Shown: positions 1-9,376 of the stretch, in pieces
Position numbering within the stretch: the first letter of the stretch is position 1
How the letters are laid out: each line of letters begins with the position of its first letter
Assembly (NCBI RefSeq): GCF_023208015.1
Contig: NZ_CP051627.1
Location: forward strand, 1,550,001 to 1,614,000
Source: Thermobifida alba
Lineage (GTDB): Bacteria > Actinomycetota > Actinomycetes > Streptosporangiales > Streptosporangiaceae
Reading direction: 5' to 3'
Length of the DNA: 64,000 nt
Notes under the pieces: model-generated
What the model was told of the DNA's origin: nothing
Seen by the model: only the letters and a program-made list of their open reading frames with translations
Databases searched by the model: none
Translations under genes and position numbers: made by a program

Positions 1-523
1 AGCTGGTGCAGCGGTCGGTCTCGTTGTTGTAGGCGAGGAAGTGCTTGAGGGTGGGGGCGGTGTCCAGCCGGTCGGGGTCGTCCCCGGCCAGGCCGCGGGC
101 GTAGGCGACGGCCATGACGCCGGTGAGCCAGGGGTCCTCGGAGTAGCCCTCCTCGTTGCGGCCCCAGCGGGGGTCGCGCAGCGGGTTGACGACCGGCGCC
201 CAGACGTTGCGGCCCGCTCCGGCGGGGTCCTTGGTGTGGAAGGCGAGCACTTCGGCGGCGGTGGCCGCGCCCACCCGGCGCACCAGGTCGGGGTCCCAGG
301 TGCTGGCCAGGCCGATGGCCTGGGGGAACACGGTGGCCGGGCCCAGCCAGGCCAGGCCGTGCAGGGCCTCGGTTCCGGTGCGGAACGGGCCGATGCCCAG
401 GCGGGGCACGGGCCGCTGGTACTGGTGGAGCAGGCCGATCTTCTCCTCGGTGGTGAGCCGGGCCACGAGGTCGCGGACCCGCTCTCGGGGGCTGAGGGAG
501 GGGTCGCGGAAGGGTTCGGTCAC
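1..523 (-). CDS. Glycoside hydrolase family 3 (N-terminal part, cut by window edge)
   Basis: Only the first 174 codons are visible; the gene runs off the left edge. It starts at GTG 523 (VTEPFRDPSLSPRERV). The text that follows is typical of the GH3 N-terminal barrel: RDLVARLTTEEKIGLL, then GTEALHGLAW, VFPQAIGLASTWDPDLV, and RNVWAPVVNPLRDPRWGRN with EGYSEDP, ending near TLKHFLAYNNE. The catalytic Asp lies outside the window. There is no signal peptide, so it is probably cytosolic and trims imported oligosaccharides as a beta-xylosidase or beta-glucosidase; the sequence does not decide which. It lies 36 bp downstream of the ROK regulator on the same strand and is probably co-transcribed with it. 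GH3 assignment is firm, substrate is not. Confidence 0.85.
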   Translation of the reverse strand, partial: MTEPFRDPSLSPRERVRDLVARLTTEEKIGLLHQYQRPVPRLGIGPFRTGTEALHGLAWLGPATVFPQAIGLASTWDPDLVRRVGAATAAEVLAFHTKDPAGAGRNVWAPVVNPLRDPRWGRNEEGYSEDPWLTGVMAVAYARGLAGDDPDRLDTAPTLKHFLAYNNETDRCTS

Positions 524-559
524 GGTGGGTCCCAATCTGGTCGTGGGGGCGGGCCGGGG

Positions 560-1810
560 TCAGCGGGGGGCGCGGGCGGCCGCGGCGAGGTCGTGGGTCG
601 GGGTGGTGCCGTCGGGGAGGCGGCCCTCCTCGACGGCGTCGAGGATGCGGGCGGCAGCACCCAGCGCGGGGGCGTCCAGGCCGAGGGTGGAGGGCACCGC
701 GATGGGCTCCTCGACCGCCACGCCGCGCGTGTCGAGCAGGCCGTTGACCACGGGCAGCAGCCAGGGCGCGAGTTCGGCGTAGTAGCCGCCGAGGATGACG
801 CGTTCGGGGTCGAGCACGCTGACCAGGGTGAACACACCTGCGGCCAGGTCGTGGGCGGCCTCGTCGAGGCGGGTCAGGGTGGTGGTGTCGCCGGCGCGGG
901 CACGGGCGACGATCTCGTCGATGCGTAGTTCCACCTCGGCCAGCGACAGGTGTCCGTCATCGCGGGCCTCGTCGGGCAGGGTGCGGCGGGCGATCGCGGT
1001 CACCGACGCGACCGTCTCCAGGCGCGCCGAGCCGCCGGGGGCGGGCACCGGGATGTGTCCGGCCTCGCCGCTGTAGCCGGAGTGGCCGCGGCGCAGTGCC
1101 CCGTCGACGAGCAGGCCCGCGCCCAGGCTGGTGCCGCCGGTGAGGTAGACGAGGTCGCGGGTGCCGACGTGCTCGCCGAAGCGGTGTTCGGCCAGGACCG
1201 CGTAGTTGGCGTCGTTGCCGATCTCCACGGGGAAGCCGGGGCCGCGCAGCGCGTCGACGAGTTCGGCGGCGAAGTCGACGTCGCGCCAGTGGAGGGCGGG
1301 GACGAGGCGGGCTCGGCCGTCGGGGTCGACCAGGCCGGGCAGGGCCACGCCCAGGCCGAGGACCTGGCGGCCGTCGTGCTCGATGCGGGTGACGACGCGG
1401 CGGGCCAGGGCGGTGACGGCGGTGACGGCGCGCGCGGGGGGGACGGTGCTGGCGGGGAAGGCGCGCCGCCACGACAGCACGGGGCGGCCGGCCAGGTCGA
1501 CGGCGACGGCGGTGAGGTAGTCGGCGTTGACCTCGATGCCGATGGCCGCGCACGAGGCGCCGTCCAGGGTGAGCATGATGGCGGGGCGGCCCACCCGGTT
1601 CTCGGTGGTGCCGGTCTCGCGCAGCAGCCGGCGCCGCAGCAGTTCGGAGACCAGGCTGGAGACGGTGGTCTTGTTCAGTCCGGTGGCCGCGGCGATGTCG
1701 GCCCGCGAGCAGGGGCCCTGTTCGCGGACGCAGCGCAGCACCAGGGCCAGGTTGGTGGCGCGGACGTCGCCCACCTCTGCCTTGTTGGGGTCTCTTGTCC
1801 TGCCGATCAC
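560..1810 (-). CDS. ROK-family transcriptional regulator (XylR/NagC type)
   Basis: A 416-residue sugar-responsive repressor. The N-terminal winged helix-turn-helix spans about residues 18-70 (NLALVLRCVREQGPCSRADI, then TGLNKTTVSSLVSELL). The ROK sugar-kinase-like domain follows, with GIEVNADYLTAVAVDL, VEIGNDANYAVLAEH and LTGGTSLGAGLLVDG; the zinc/ROK-signature region SGYSGEAGHIPV is present, although the usual Cys cluster is not obvious. Start is GTG 1810. The gene is divergent from the ABC importer and is followed by the GH3 gene. A 25-bp palindrome resembling the XylR operator lies between the two divergent starts, and the same motif occurs before the GH31 and GH42/GH95 genes. I infer that it controls xyloglucan or xyloside use and its own expression. 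Confidence 0.88.
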   Translation of the reverse strand: MIGRTRDPNKAEVGDVRATNLALVLRCVREQGPCSRADIAAATGLNKTTVSSLVSELLRRRLLRETGTTENRVGRPAIMLTLDGASCAAIGIEVNADYLTAVAVDLAGRPVLSWRRAFPASTVPPARAVTAVTALARRVVTRIEHDGRQVLGLGVALPGLVDPDGRARLVPALHWRDVDFAAELVDALRGPGFPVEIGNDANYAVLAEHRFGEHVGTRDLVYLTGGTSLGAGLLVDGALRRGHSGYSGEAGHIPVPAPGGSARLETVASVTAIARRTLPDEARDDGHLSLAEVELRIDEIVARARAGDTTTLTRLDEAAHDLAAGVFTLVSVLDPERVILGGYYAELAPWLLPVVNGLLDTRGVAVEEPIAVPSTLGLDAPALGAAARILDAVEEGRLPDGTTPTHDLAAAARAPR

Positions 1811-1878
1811 CGTGTGTCCCGTTCCCGTTTCGCAGCGCTTCGGTTGCGGATCTTGTGGTCCGCATCACTCACGAGTAA

Positions 1879-1903
1879 TTTGTTTGTCTATAACCCGAAC
1901 TAA
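1879..1903. promoter_or_regulatory. XylR-type operator (site A)
   Basis: An AT-rich imperfect palindrome in the gap between the divergent ROK gene and importer genes. The left half is TTTGTTTGT and the right half CCGAACTAA, 25 bp in all. It matches the layout of the classical XylR box (TTAGTTTGTT, 5 bp, AACAAACTAA) from Firmicutes. Sites B (38518-38542) and C (42039-42063) align with it without gaps. The position suits repression of both divergent promoters. Confidence 0.7.
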
Positions 1904-1979
1904 TTCTATCGCGGTCGCCCTCCGGACTCCAGAGAGTGACCGCAAAACAACAGGGCCTCCCTCCCCCGAAGGGACCACC

Positions 1980-3653
1980 ATGAGACACTCCCGCCCCTCA
2001 CCCGCCTGGACGACGAGCCGGCGCCGCTTCCTCGGCCTGACCGGCACCGCCGCCGCACTGCTGGCCGGCGGCGGCCTGCTGTCGGCCTGCGCCCCCGACG
2101 GACCCCGCCCGGGCAGCAGCGGATCGGCCGCCGACCTCGACAAACTGGACGCGCTCGTCCCCGACTACATCCCGTTCGAGGCCGTCGAACCCGACATCCC
2201 CGGCCGGCACGGCGCCCCGCCCGGCTTCACCTCCTACCCCGACCAGCTGGTCCGCGCGGTGGAGGGCACCCCGGGCAGGGGCGGGACCTACAAGGCGATG
2301 GCCCCGCTGTGGGGCCCCATCCCGCCGGGACTGGGGGAGAACTCCTTCTACGACTTCGTCAACGGCCAGCTGGGCGCCACCGTCGACTTCCAGTTCCAGG
2401 ACGGCAACACCATCATCGACAAGATGAACGCGGTGATCGCCGCCGGCGACGTCGTCGACATCACGATGATCCCCGACTGGGCCATCAACCTCATCCCCGA
2501 CTTCGCCGAGGCCGCCCCCCAGCTGTTCGAGGACCTCACCCCCTACCTGGCCGGAGCTGCGGTCGAGCCCTACCCGATGCTGGCCAGCCTGCCCACCAAC
2601 GCCTGGAAGTGGAGCGTCTTCGGCGACCGACTGCACGGCGTGCCCTGGCCCACCGACCCGCTGTCGGAGTGGATCTTCTACCGCAAGGACCTGTTCGACC
2701 AGCACGGCTGGGCCCTGCCCACCACCGCCGAGGAGCTGTTCGCGCTCGGCGCGGAGATCAACGACCCCAGCAACAACCGCTGGGCCTTCGGCGACTTCTA
2801 CCGGGTGGCCCGCCAGATCTTCCGCGCCCCCCGCGAGTGGCGCCTGGAGGACGGTGAGCTCGTGCACCGCTACGAGACCCCCGAGTTCGAGGAGGCCGTG
2901 GCGTTCATGCGCCGCGTCTACGACGCCAGACTCGTCCACCCCGACATCGCCTCGGGCTCCGGCGCCAACTCCAAGGAGCTGTTCAACAGCGGCAAGATCC
3001 TCCTCACCCAGGACGGCTTCGGCGGCTGGACCGAGGCCTACCAGGCGATCCTGCCGCAGAACCCCGACTTCCGCATGGACCTGGTGCCCGCCTTCGCCCA
3101 CGACGGCGGCACCCCGTCCCTGCACGGCAACGACCCCTCCAACCAGAGCGTGTTCATCAAGAAGGGCCTGGGCGAGGAGAAGGTCACCGAGATCCTGGCG
3201 ATCCTCAACTACTGCGCCGCCCCCTTCGGCACCGCCGAGTACATGGCCTACCGCTACGGCGAGGAGGGCACGCACCACGAGCTCAACGACGACGGCGCCC
3301 CCGAGCTGACCGAACTCGGGCACAAGGAGGTGTCCAACGGCTACCTGTTCATCAGCGGCCGCAACAACGCCATCGCCGAAAGCGAGTACCCCGACTACGT
3401 GGAGTCCTTCACCGCCTGGTTCAACGACGCCGCGCAGTACACCGAGGACAACCCCTTCGAGGGCATCCGCATCCAGCGCCCCTCCTCCTACGCCAGCGCC
3501 GAGCAGCCCACCGAGGACAGGATCACCGACATCCTGCGCGGCCGCCGCGAGGTGAGCGAACTCGGCGACATCGTCGCCCAGTGGCGACGCGACGGCGGCG
3601 ACGCGGCCCGCGACTTCTACGGCGAGGTCCTCGCCGAGTACGGCCGTGATTGA
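1980..3653 (+). CDS. Extracellular solute-binding lipoprotein of carbohydrate ABC importer
   Basis: A 557-residue binding protein, longer than the roughly 430 residues of ordinary CUT1 binding proteins and close to LplA/LipO-type proteins that take larger oligosaccharides. ATG 1980 follows a GAAGGGA ribosome site. The N-terminus has a twin-arginine motif (SRRRFLGLTG), a hydrophobic stretch and a lipobox (LLSAC), so it should be exported folded and anchored to the membrane as a lipoprotein. Type-1 binding-protein features follow (TYKAMAPLWG, WIFYRKDLFDQHGWALPTTA). It overlaps the first permease by 8 bp and sits behind XylR-type site A. The ligand is inferred to be xyloglucan- or xylan-derived oligosaccharides. 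No ATPase is encoded here, so a shared MsiK-type ATPase elsewhere is likely. Confidence 0.88.
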   Translation: MRHSRPSPAWTTSRRRFLGLTGTAAALLAGGGLLSACAPDGPRPGSSGSAADLDKLDALVPDYIPFEAVEPDIPGRHGAPPGFTSYPDQLVRAVEGTPGRGGTYKAMAPLWGPIPPGLGENSFYDFVNGQLGATVDFQFQDGNTIIDKMNAVIAAGDVVDITMIPDWAINLIPDFAEAAPQLFEDLTPYLAGAAVEPYPMLASLPTNAWKWSVFGDRLHGVPWPTDPLSEWIFYRKDLFDQHGWALPTTAEELFALGAEINDPSNNRWAFGDFYRVARQIFRAPREWRLEDGELVHRYETPEFEEAVAFMRRVYDARLVHPDIASGSGANSKELFNSGKILLTQDGFGGWTEAYQAILPQNPDFRMDLVPAFAHDGGTPSLHGNDPSNQSVFIKKGLGEEKVTEILAILNYCAAPFGTAEYMAYRYGEEGTHHELNDDGAPELTELGHKEVSNGYLFISGRNNAIAESEYPDYVESFTAWFNDAAQYTEDNPFEGIRIQRPSSYASAEQPTEDRITDILRGRREVSELGDIVAQWRRDGGDAARDFYGEVLAEYGRD

Positions 3654-4665
3654 CCGGACGTCCCGGCCCCGCCCCGCCGCCCCCGCGCCTCCCCCTCCCA
3701 CCGGGGAGCGCGGGGAGGCCGCGCGCGCCCGCCGGGACCCACAGCCGCGCAGGAAGCCGCTGCGCTCCCGCCTGCGCCAGGACTGGCAGCTGCTGCTGAT
3801 GACGGTGCCCGCCCTGGGCCTGCTCACGGTCTTCCACTACATCCCGACCCTGGGCAACGTCATCGCCTTCCAGGACTACTCCCCCTACCGGGGGATCTGG
3901 GACAGCCCGTTCATCGGCTTCGACAACTTCTACTGGCTGCTGACCGACCCCGCCTTCTGGGACGCGACCCTCAACACCCTCACCATCACCGCGTTCCAGC
4001 TGGTGTTCTACTTCCCCGTGCCCATCGCGCTGGCGATCCTGCTGGACAGTGTGCTCTCCCCGCGGATCCGCATGCTGCTGCAGACCGTGGTCTACATGCC
4101 GCACTTCTTCTCCTGGGTGCTGGTCATCACCCTGTTCCAGCAGATCATCGGCGGAGCGGGCCTCATCTCCCAGGTGCTGCGCCAGCACGGCTACGACGGG
4201 TTGGACATCATGACCAACCCCGACACGTTCCTGCTGCTGGTCACCGCCGAAGTGGTGTGGAAGGACGCCGGCTGGGGGATGATCGTGTTCCTCGCCGCGC
4301 TGGCCGCCATCAACCCCAACCTGTACGAGGCCGCGGCGGTGGACGGGGCCAACCGGTGGCGCCGCCTGTGGCACATCACCCTGCCGGGCCTGCGCCCGGT
4401 CATCGTGCTGCTGCTCATCCTGCGCCTGGGCGACGCCCTCAACGTGGGCTTCGAACAGTTCTTCCTGCAACGCGACGCCGTGGGCCAGCAGGCCGCCGAG
4501 GTGCTGGACACCTTCATCTACTGGCAGACCCTCGCGGTGGGCGAGTGGAGCTACGGCGCGGCGGCCGGCCTGGTCAAGGGCGTGGTCGGCCTGGCGCTGA
4601 TCCTGGTGGCCAACAAGGTCGCCCACATGATGGGCGAGAACGGAATCTACCGGCGGACATCATGA
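3646..4665 (+). CDS. ABC importer permease, LplB/UgpA type
   Basis: A 339-residue membrane permease starting at GTG 3646 inside the end of the binding-protein gene. A basic, Pro-rich cytosolic N-terminus of about 45 residues precedes six predicted membrane helices (the first is LLLMTVPALGLLTVFHYIPT). The EAA loop that contacts the ATPase is visible as YEAAAVDGANRWRRLWHITL. It pairs with the next permease to form the channel for the binding protein's sugar. The stop overlaps the next start (ATGA), showing translational coupling. Confidence 0.88.
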   Translation: MIDRTSRPRPAAPAPPPPTGERGEAARARRDPQPRRKPLRSRLRQDWQLLLMTVPALGLLTVFHYIPTLGNVIAFQDYSPYRGIWDSPFIGFDNFYWLLTDPAFWDATLNTLTITAFQLVFYFPVPIALAILLDSVLSPRIRMLLQTVVYMPHFFSWVLVITLFQQIIGGAGLISQVLRQHGYDGLDIMTNPDTFLLLVTAEVVWKDAGWGMIVFLAALAAINPNLYEAAAVDGANRWRRLWHITLPGLRPVIVLLLILRLGDALNVGFEQFFLQRDAVGQQAAEVLDTFIYWQTLAVGEWSYGAAAGLVKGVVGLALILVANKVAHMMGENGIYRRTS

Positions 4666-5573
4666 CGACACCGACACGGCAGCGCCCGGTCTGGGCCGAG
4701 ACCCCCTCCCTGCCCGAACGCGCCGTCAAGGCGGCGGTGCTGGCCGCGATCGCGCTGGCGGTGCTGTTCCCCCTCTACGTGGTGGTGCTGACCAGCCTCT
4801 CCCCCGCCGCGGCGATCAACGACGCGGGCGGCCTGGTGGTGATCCCCCGCGGGCTCTCCCTGGCCGCCTACGCCGAACTGTTCGCGGGCGGCGTGGTGAC
4901 CCGCGCCGTCGCGGTCAGCATCGGCGTCACCGCGGTGGGCACCGCGATCAGCCTGGCCGCCACCGTCCTGGCCGCCTACGGGCTGGCGCGCCCCGGATCG
5001 CTGCTGCACCGCCCCCTGCTGTTCCTGGTGCTGCTGACCTTCCTGTTCGGCCCCGGCATGATCCCCAGCTACCTGATGGTCAGCTCGCTGGGGCTGATCG
5101 ACAGCTACTGGGCGCTCGTCCTGCCCACCGCGGTCAACGCGTTCAACCTGGTGGTGATGCGCGCGTTCTTCATGAACATCCCCCGCGAGGTCTCCGACAG
5201 CGCCCGGGTGGACGGCGCCAGCGAGTGGAAGATCCTCACCCGCCTGGTGCTGCCCATGTCCAAGGGGGTGGTCGCGGTGGTCGGACTGTTCTACGCGGTC
5301 GGCTACTGGAACGCGTTCTTCAACGCGATCCTCTACATCAACGACAACGCCAAGTGGCCGCTGCAACTGGTGCTGCGCCAGTACGTGCAGCAGGGCCAGA
5401 ACATCAGCGTCGGCGCCCTCGCCGACGCCTCCCAGGCGGCCAGTGCCCTGCCGCCCAGCCTGGCCCTGCAGATGGCGATCGTGGTGATCGCGCTGGTACC
5501 CGTCCTGGCCATGTACCCGTTCGTGCAGCGCCACTTCACCAAGGGCGTCATCATCGGCGCGGTGAAGGGCTGA
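4662..5573 (+). CDS. ABC importer permease, YtcP/UgpE type
   Basis: A 303-residue inner-membrane permease starting at ATG 4662, overlapping the previous stop by 4 bp. It has six predicted helices, beginning with AVLAAIALAVLFPLYVVVL. The EAA motif is SDSARVDGASEWKILTRLVL. The C-terminus FTKGVIIGAVKG is the conserved ending of YtcP-type permeases that accompany long binding proteins. It is the last gene of the importer operon and is followed 7 bp later by a strong hairpin. Confidence 0.88.
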   Translation: MTTPTRQRPVWAETPSLPERAVKAAVLAAIALAVLFPLYVVVLTSLSPAAAINDAGGLVVIPRGLSLAAYAELFAGGVVTRAVAVSIGVTAVGTAISLAATVLAAYGLARPGSLLHRPLLFLVLLTFLFGPGMIPSYLMVSSLGLIDSYWALVLPTAVNAFNLVVMRAFFMNIPREVSDSARVDGASEWKILTRLVLPMSKGVVAVVGLFYAVGYWNAFFNAILYINDNAKWPLQLVLRQYVQQGQNISVGALADASQAASALPPSLALQMAIVVIALVPVLAMYPFVQRHFTKGVIIGAVKG

Positions 5574-5580
5574 GGGCCTG

Positions 5581-5623
5581 CCCGTGCCCGCCGCCCCGGT
5601 TGTGCCGGGGCGGCGGGCACGGG
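5581..5623 (+). terminator. Hairpin terminator after importer operon
   Basis: A perfect 19-bp inverted repeat (arms 5581-5599 and 5605-5623, loop TTGTG), 7 bp after the permease stop. There is no T-run, as is common in high-GC actinomycetes. Confidence 0.75.
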
Positions 5624-5903
5624 TGCCGCGGGCCCTCGCGGGGGCGGGGCCTGCGGCACCCCCGGCAGGACGTCACCGGGTGGACACGGTCTGCCGCACA
5701 CCGCTACAATTCCCGACGCAAAGGCTCATCACGGAAAGGTTCGGGACCACGGACAGCTCGATGCGGGAGCAGGCGCACGGCGCCGTGACGCACAGCTTTT
5801 ATCTGACCTAGGTCCCCACGCCAGTCAGCGTGCCCTCTTTCTGCTCGACGCCCTCCTCCTCGTCGTCCTCTTCGCCCTGCTGTGCGGCCTGACGGTCTTC
5901 TCC

Positions 5904-6110
5904 GTGGCCTTCGGCTGGGGCTGCGCCCGCCTGCTGCTGCGGCGACTACGACTCCGTGGAGAGCTCGGGACGGCTCCGCAGGGCACGGCGAACACGGTCT
6001 GCGGCCCGGTCACCGGAACGGTGGTGCAGAGCGGACGGATCGACGCGGTCCACGTCCACCTGGGCCCCCACCCCGCGGCCCCGCACCCCTGCGCGCACCG
6101 GACCGACTGA
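5904..6110 (+). CDS. Possible small membrane protein, start uncertain
   Basis: The frame is open from before 5760 to TGA 6108-6110. From about 5832 it encodes a clear hydrophobic helix (LFLLDALLLVVLFALL, then CGLTVFSVAFGW), followed by a basic stretch (LLLRRLRLRGE) and a 50-residue His/Pro-rich tail. The only standard start in frame is GTG 5904, which would cut off most of the helix. Either an unusual start is used upstream or the reading frame is decayed. I do not recognise the protein. The start of the DNA between 5640 and 5900 shows no other feature. Confidence 0.3.
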   Translation: MAFGWGCARLLLRRLRLRGELGTAPQGTANTVCGPVTGTVVQSGRIDAVHVHLGPHPAAPHPCAHRTD

Positions 6111-6337
6111 GACGCGCCGGCCGGCCCCGGTCCCTCCGCGGTTTCCGGCCGGCCAGGGCGGCGGATCCCGCTCCAAGGGGCTGCACGGTCTTGCCTTCCC
6201 CGCCGATGGCTGTCATGTTCGAAGGGCCGGCCGTCACGGTCCGTGCCGACCGGCCCCACCCGCCGGAGTCGTCCTCCCTGCTCGACCGGTTCGCCCCCGG
6301 GCCTGCCGGAACCCGCCCCCCCACGTCCGGAGCGCCC

Positions 6338-7093
6338 ATGACCGCCGCGTTGGAGACCATCGAGCTGACCAAACGGTTCGGCGGGGCCACCGCCGTCGAC
6401 CGCATCACCCTGTCCGTCCCCCAGGGGTCGTTCTACGGCCTGGTGGGCCAGAACGGCGCGGGCAAGACCACCACCCTGTCGATGGCCGTCGGCCTGCTGC
6501 GCCCCGACTCCGGGCGCTCCCGCATCCTCGGCGTCGACGTGTGGGAGGACCCCGCACGCGCCAAGGCGCTGGTCGGAGTGCTTTCCGACGGGCTGGCCAT
6601 GCCGGAGTGGCTGACCGGCCGCGAGGTGCTGACCTACCTGGGAGCGCTGCGCGGACTGGACGAGGACGTGGTCGCCGAACGGACCGGGGAGCTGCTGGCC
6701 GTCCTGGAGCTGGACCGGGCGGAGACCACGCTGGTCATCGACTACTCCACCGGCATGCGCAAGAAGATCGGCCTGGCCACCGCGCTGCTGCACGCCCCGC
6801 GGCTGCTGGTGCTGGACGAGCCGTTCGAGGCCGTCGACCCGGTCTCGGCCGCCACGATCAAGACGATCCTGCGGGGCTTCGTCGCGGGCGGCGGGTCGGT
6901 CGTGCTGTCCAGCCACGTCATGGCGCTGGTGGAGGAGCTGTGCGACCACGTCGGCGTGATCGACCGGGGCAGGGTCGCGGCGGCCGGCCCCCTCGCCGAG
7001 GTCAGGGGGTCGTCGACCCTGGAGGAGCGGTTCGTGTCGCTGGTCGGCACCGACACCGGCGGGATACGGGAGTTGTCGTGGCTGTCGCGCTGA
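6338..7093 (+). CDS. ABC transporter ATP-binding protein (ABC-2 exporter type)
   Basis: A 251-residue ATPase. It has Walker A (GQNGAGKTT), a signature region read as DYSTGMRKKIGLA, Walker B (LLVLDEPFEAVDP) and the H-loop (SSHVMALVEEL). ATG 6338 gives the usual N-terminus (MTAALETIELTKRFGG); an in-frame ATG at 6206 would add 44 unlikely residues. It powers the membrane protein encoded next, whose GTG start lies inside its last codons. The substrate is unknown; such pairs export lipids, antibiotics or peptides. Confidence 0.88.
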   Translation: MTAALETIELTKRFGGATAVDRITLSVPQGSFYGLVGQNGAGKTTTLSMAVGLLRPDSGRSRILGVDVWEDPARAKALVGVLSDGLAMPEWLTGREVLTYLGALRGLDEDVVAERTGELLAVLELDRAETTLVIDYSTGMRKKIGLATALLHAPRLLVLDEPFEAVDPVSAATIKTILRGFVAGGGSVVLSSHVMALVEELCDHVGVIDRGRVAAAGPLAEVRGSSTLEERFVSLVGTDTGGIRELSWLSR

Positions 7094-8878
7094 CCATGGC
7101 CCGTATGAAGCTGGCCGTCGTCCGCCACTCGATGAGCGGGCGGCGCGCCGGGTTCGCCGCCGTCGGCGTCCTGCTCGGCGCCGCCGGGGCGGCGGGCACG
7201 GTCGCACTCGCCTTCACCGGGGCCGAACTGCTCGCCGCCGGCTACGCGGTGTGGCTGCTGGGCTGGCTGCTCGGCCCGATCTTCACGGGCGGCGGGGACG
7301 AGACGGTCCGCCCGGAGTTCTTCACCCCCCTGGGCCTGTTGCCCCGGCGGCTGGCGGCCGGACTGCTGGCGGCCGCGTTCGTCGGCGCCGGCCCCGCTCT
7401 CAGCCTGCTGGCCCTGGGCGGGCTGGTCGTGCTCGGCGCCGGCCGCGGCGCGGCGGCCGCCGCCGTCGCCCTCCCCGCCGCGGTGCTGCAGTTGGCGCTG
7501 TTCGTCCTGCTGTCCAAGGTCGTGGTCGCGCTGTTCGGCCTGGTCCTGCGCAGCCGGGCGGGCGCGATCGCCTCGGGGGTGCTCAACGCCCTGGTCCTGG
7601 CGCTGCTCAGCCAGGGCGGGGTGGTCGCGGTCGCCTACGGCGAGGCCGGGGGCCTGCCTCCGGCGGTGGACGCCGTGCTGCACGCCCTGCCCTCGGGCTG
7701 GGGCGTGGTCGCGGTGGAGTCGGCGGCCCAGGGCCGCTGGGCGCTGTCGGCGGGTGTGCTCGCCGGCCAGGTCCTGCTCGTCGCGCTGCTGCTCGCGGCG
7801 TGGGCGGCGCTGCTGACCCGGCGGGTCGGGGTGGCGCGGACCACGGCCGGCGGCCGCGGCCGCATGCGCGCCGCCACGGCCTCGGGCGCGGTGCTGGGCC
7901 GGGAGCTGCGCACCTGGTCCCGCGACCCGGTGCGCAGCCACCAGTTGACGTTCGCGCTGGCCTACGGGGTGTTCTTCGCCGCGCTGCCGCTGTTGACGGG
8001 CTGGGAGCAGATGCTGCCGTGGTCGGGGCCGGTCTTCGTGCTCATGGCCGCCATGCTGTCGGCCAACGTCTACGGCGTCGACGGAACCGCGCTGTGGCTG
8101 CTGCTGCTCACCCCCGGGGGCGACGACGTGCGCGGCCGCCAGCTGGCCTGGCTGCTGTTCGTCACGCCGGCGGCACTGGCGCTGACCGTCGGGTTCACCG
8201 TCCTGGTCGGCGGGCCGTGGCCGCTGCTGCTGGCGGTCCTGTCCGCCCTGCTGGGCGGCTGCGCGGGCCTGGTGCCGCTGGTGTCGGTGTACGCGCTCGT
8301 GCCCGGCGTCGACCCGCACCGGCGTTCCGGCAACCCGCTGCGCCTCACCGAGGACGAGGGGTCGGCGACCGGGATGATGTACGTCATGATGCTGCTGGGC
8401 CTGCTTCCTGCGGTGCCCGCCGCGGTCGCGGCCGTCCTGTACGGCTGGGCGGGGGTGCCCGTGGGCCTGGCCACGGGGCTGCTGTGCTGGTGGGGACTGG
8501 GGGCGCTGGCCGCACGCGGGCTGCGCGCGCGGCCCCGAACTGCTGCACATGATGCGCACCGGGCGCCGCGACCCGGGCACGTCCCGGCTGGCGGACTTCG
8601 GTGAACTGCCCCGGCAGAAACAGTTCCTGGTGGGCGTGTGCATGACGCTGTGCCCGGTCGCGCTGTTCCCGCAGGGCATCGTGCCGGGCGTGTTCAAGGT
8701 CACCGGGATGGACAGCAGGGCCTGGTTCCTGGCCCTGTACCTGCCGCCGTGGACGCAGTGGCCGGTGATCGCCGTCATGGTCGCCCTGGGGGTGGCGCTG
8801 GGCGTGGCCGGTCTGCGTCTGATGCAGCAGGACCGCCGGCCCGGACAGGACGCGGCGGAGGAGGCCGCGGGCTCCTGA
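7078..8878 (+). pseudogene. ABC-2 type permease, split by a frameshift near 8525-8535
   Basis: The partner membrane protein of the preceding ATPase. It starts at GTG 7078 (GGGAG 5 bp upstream), or alternatively ATG 7096. Many predicted helices run to about 8525 (LGALAARGLRAR). That frame then ends at TGA 8602-8604 with unlikely sequence, while the +2 frame continues as GPELLHMMRTGR, LPRQKQFLVG and two further helices (LCPVALFPQGIVPG; WPVIAVMVALGVALG) to TGA 8878. The second part is the expected C-terminus of this permease family, so one base is probably missing or extra in the GC run around 8525-8535. It may be a real lesion or a sequencing error. A separate 109-residue ORF starting at ATG 8549 is the alternative. 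Confidence 0.7.
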
Positions 8879-9376
8879 CCGGCCGGCCCGGCACAGGGGC
8901 CGTCGGGGAGGTCCCACGGCAGGGCTGCCGCAGCGGGCCGCCGGTTGCCGCCCCGACGGCACGGCCCGCACGGCACTGTTTCCCCTGTCGGAGAATTCCC
9001 GGAAAAGGGCCGTGTTCCGCGCCCTGCCTCCGGTGCCGGATGGTACGCGTCTTTGGGGCAGTCGACCCCTTTTTCTTCCTTTTCTGTGGACTCCCCGGTG
9101 GGCACCGCGGTCTCCACGGTGAGGATTTCTCCGAAATTCTCACCCTCGACACACGGGAGAACCCGCGGCTCACCGATTTCCCGAATGGCCGGAAACGGCC
9201 TCGCGGTGCATTCCACCCTGGTTGAGCTGCGCCGACCGCTCATCTGCCGCACTCCGCGACGAAAGCCGGATTTTTTTGTGCCTTCTGCGCGGATTAGACT
9301 CGGCCGTGTCCACGCGGCACCCCCGTACCGGTGGCGTGCTCTTCCCTTCCGCCCCCGACCAGGAATTCTCTTCGTC
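8879..9376. other. Intergenic region, 498 bp, no gene recognised
   Basis: No credible coding region. The right half is less GC-rich (poly-T at 9271-9277, then TAGACTC) and probably carries the promoter for the FtsX-type gene, but no clear -35/-10 pair can be fixed by eye. Confidence 0.4.

Noticed and set aside
5584-5811. 75-codon frame ending HGAVTHSFYLT
   Set aside because: It begins inside the importer terminator hairpin and shows no ribosome site or domain.
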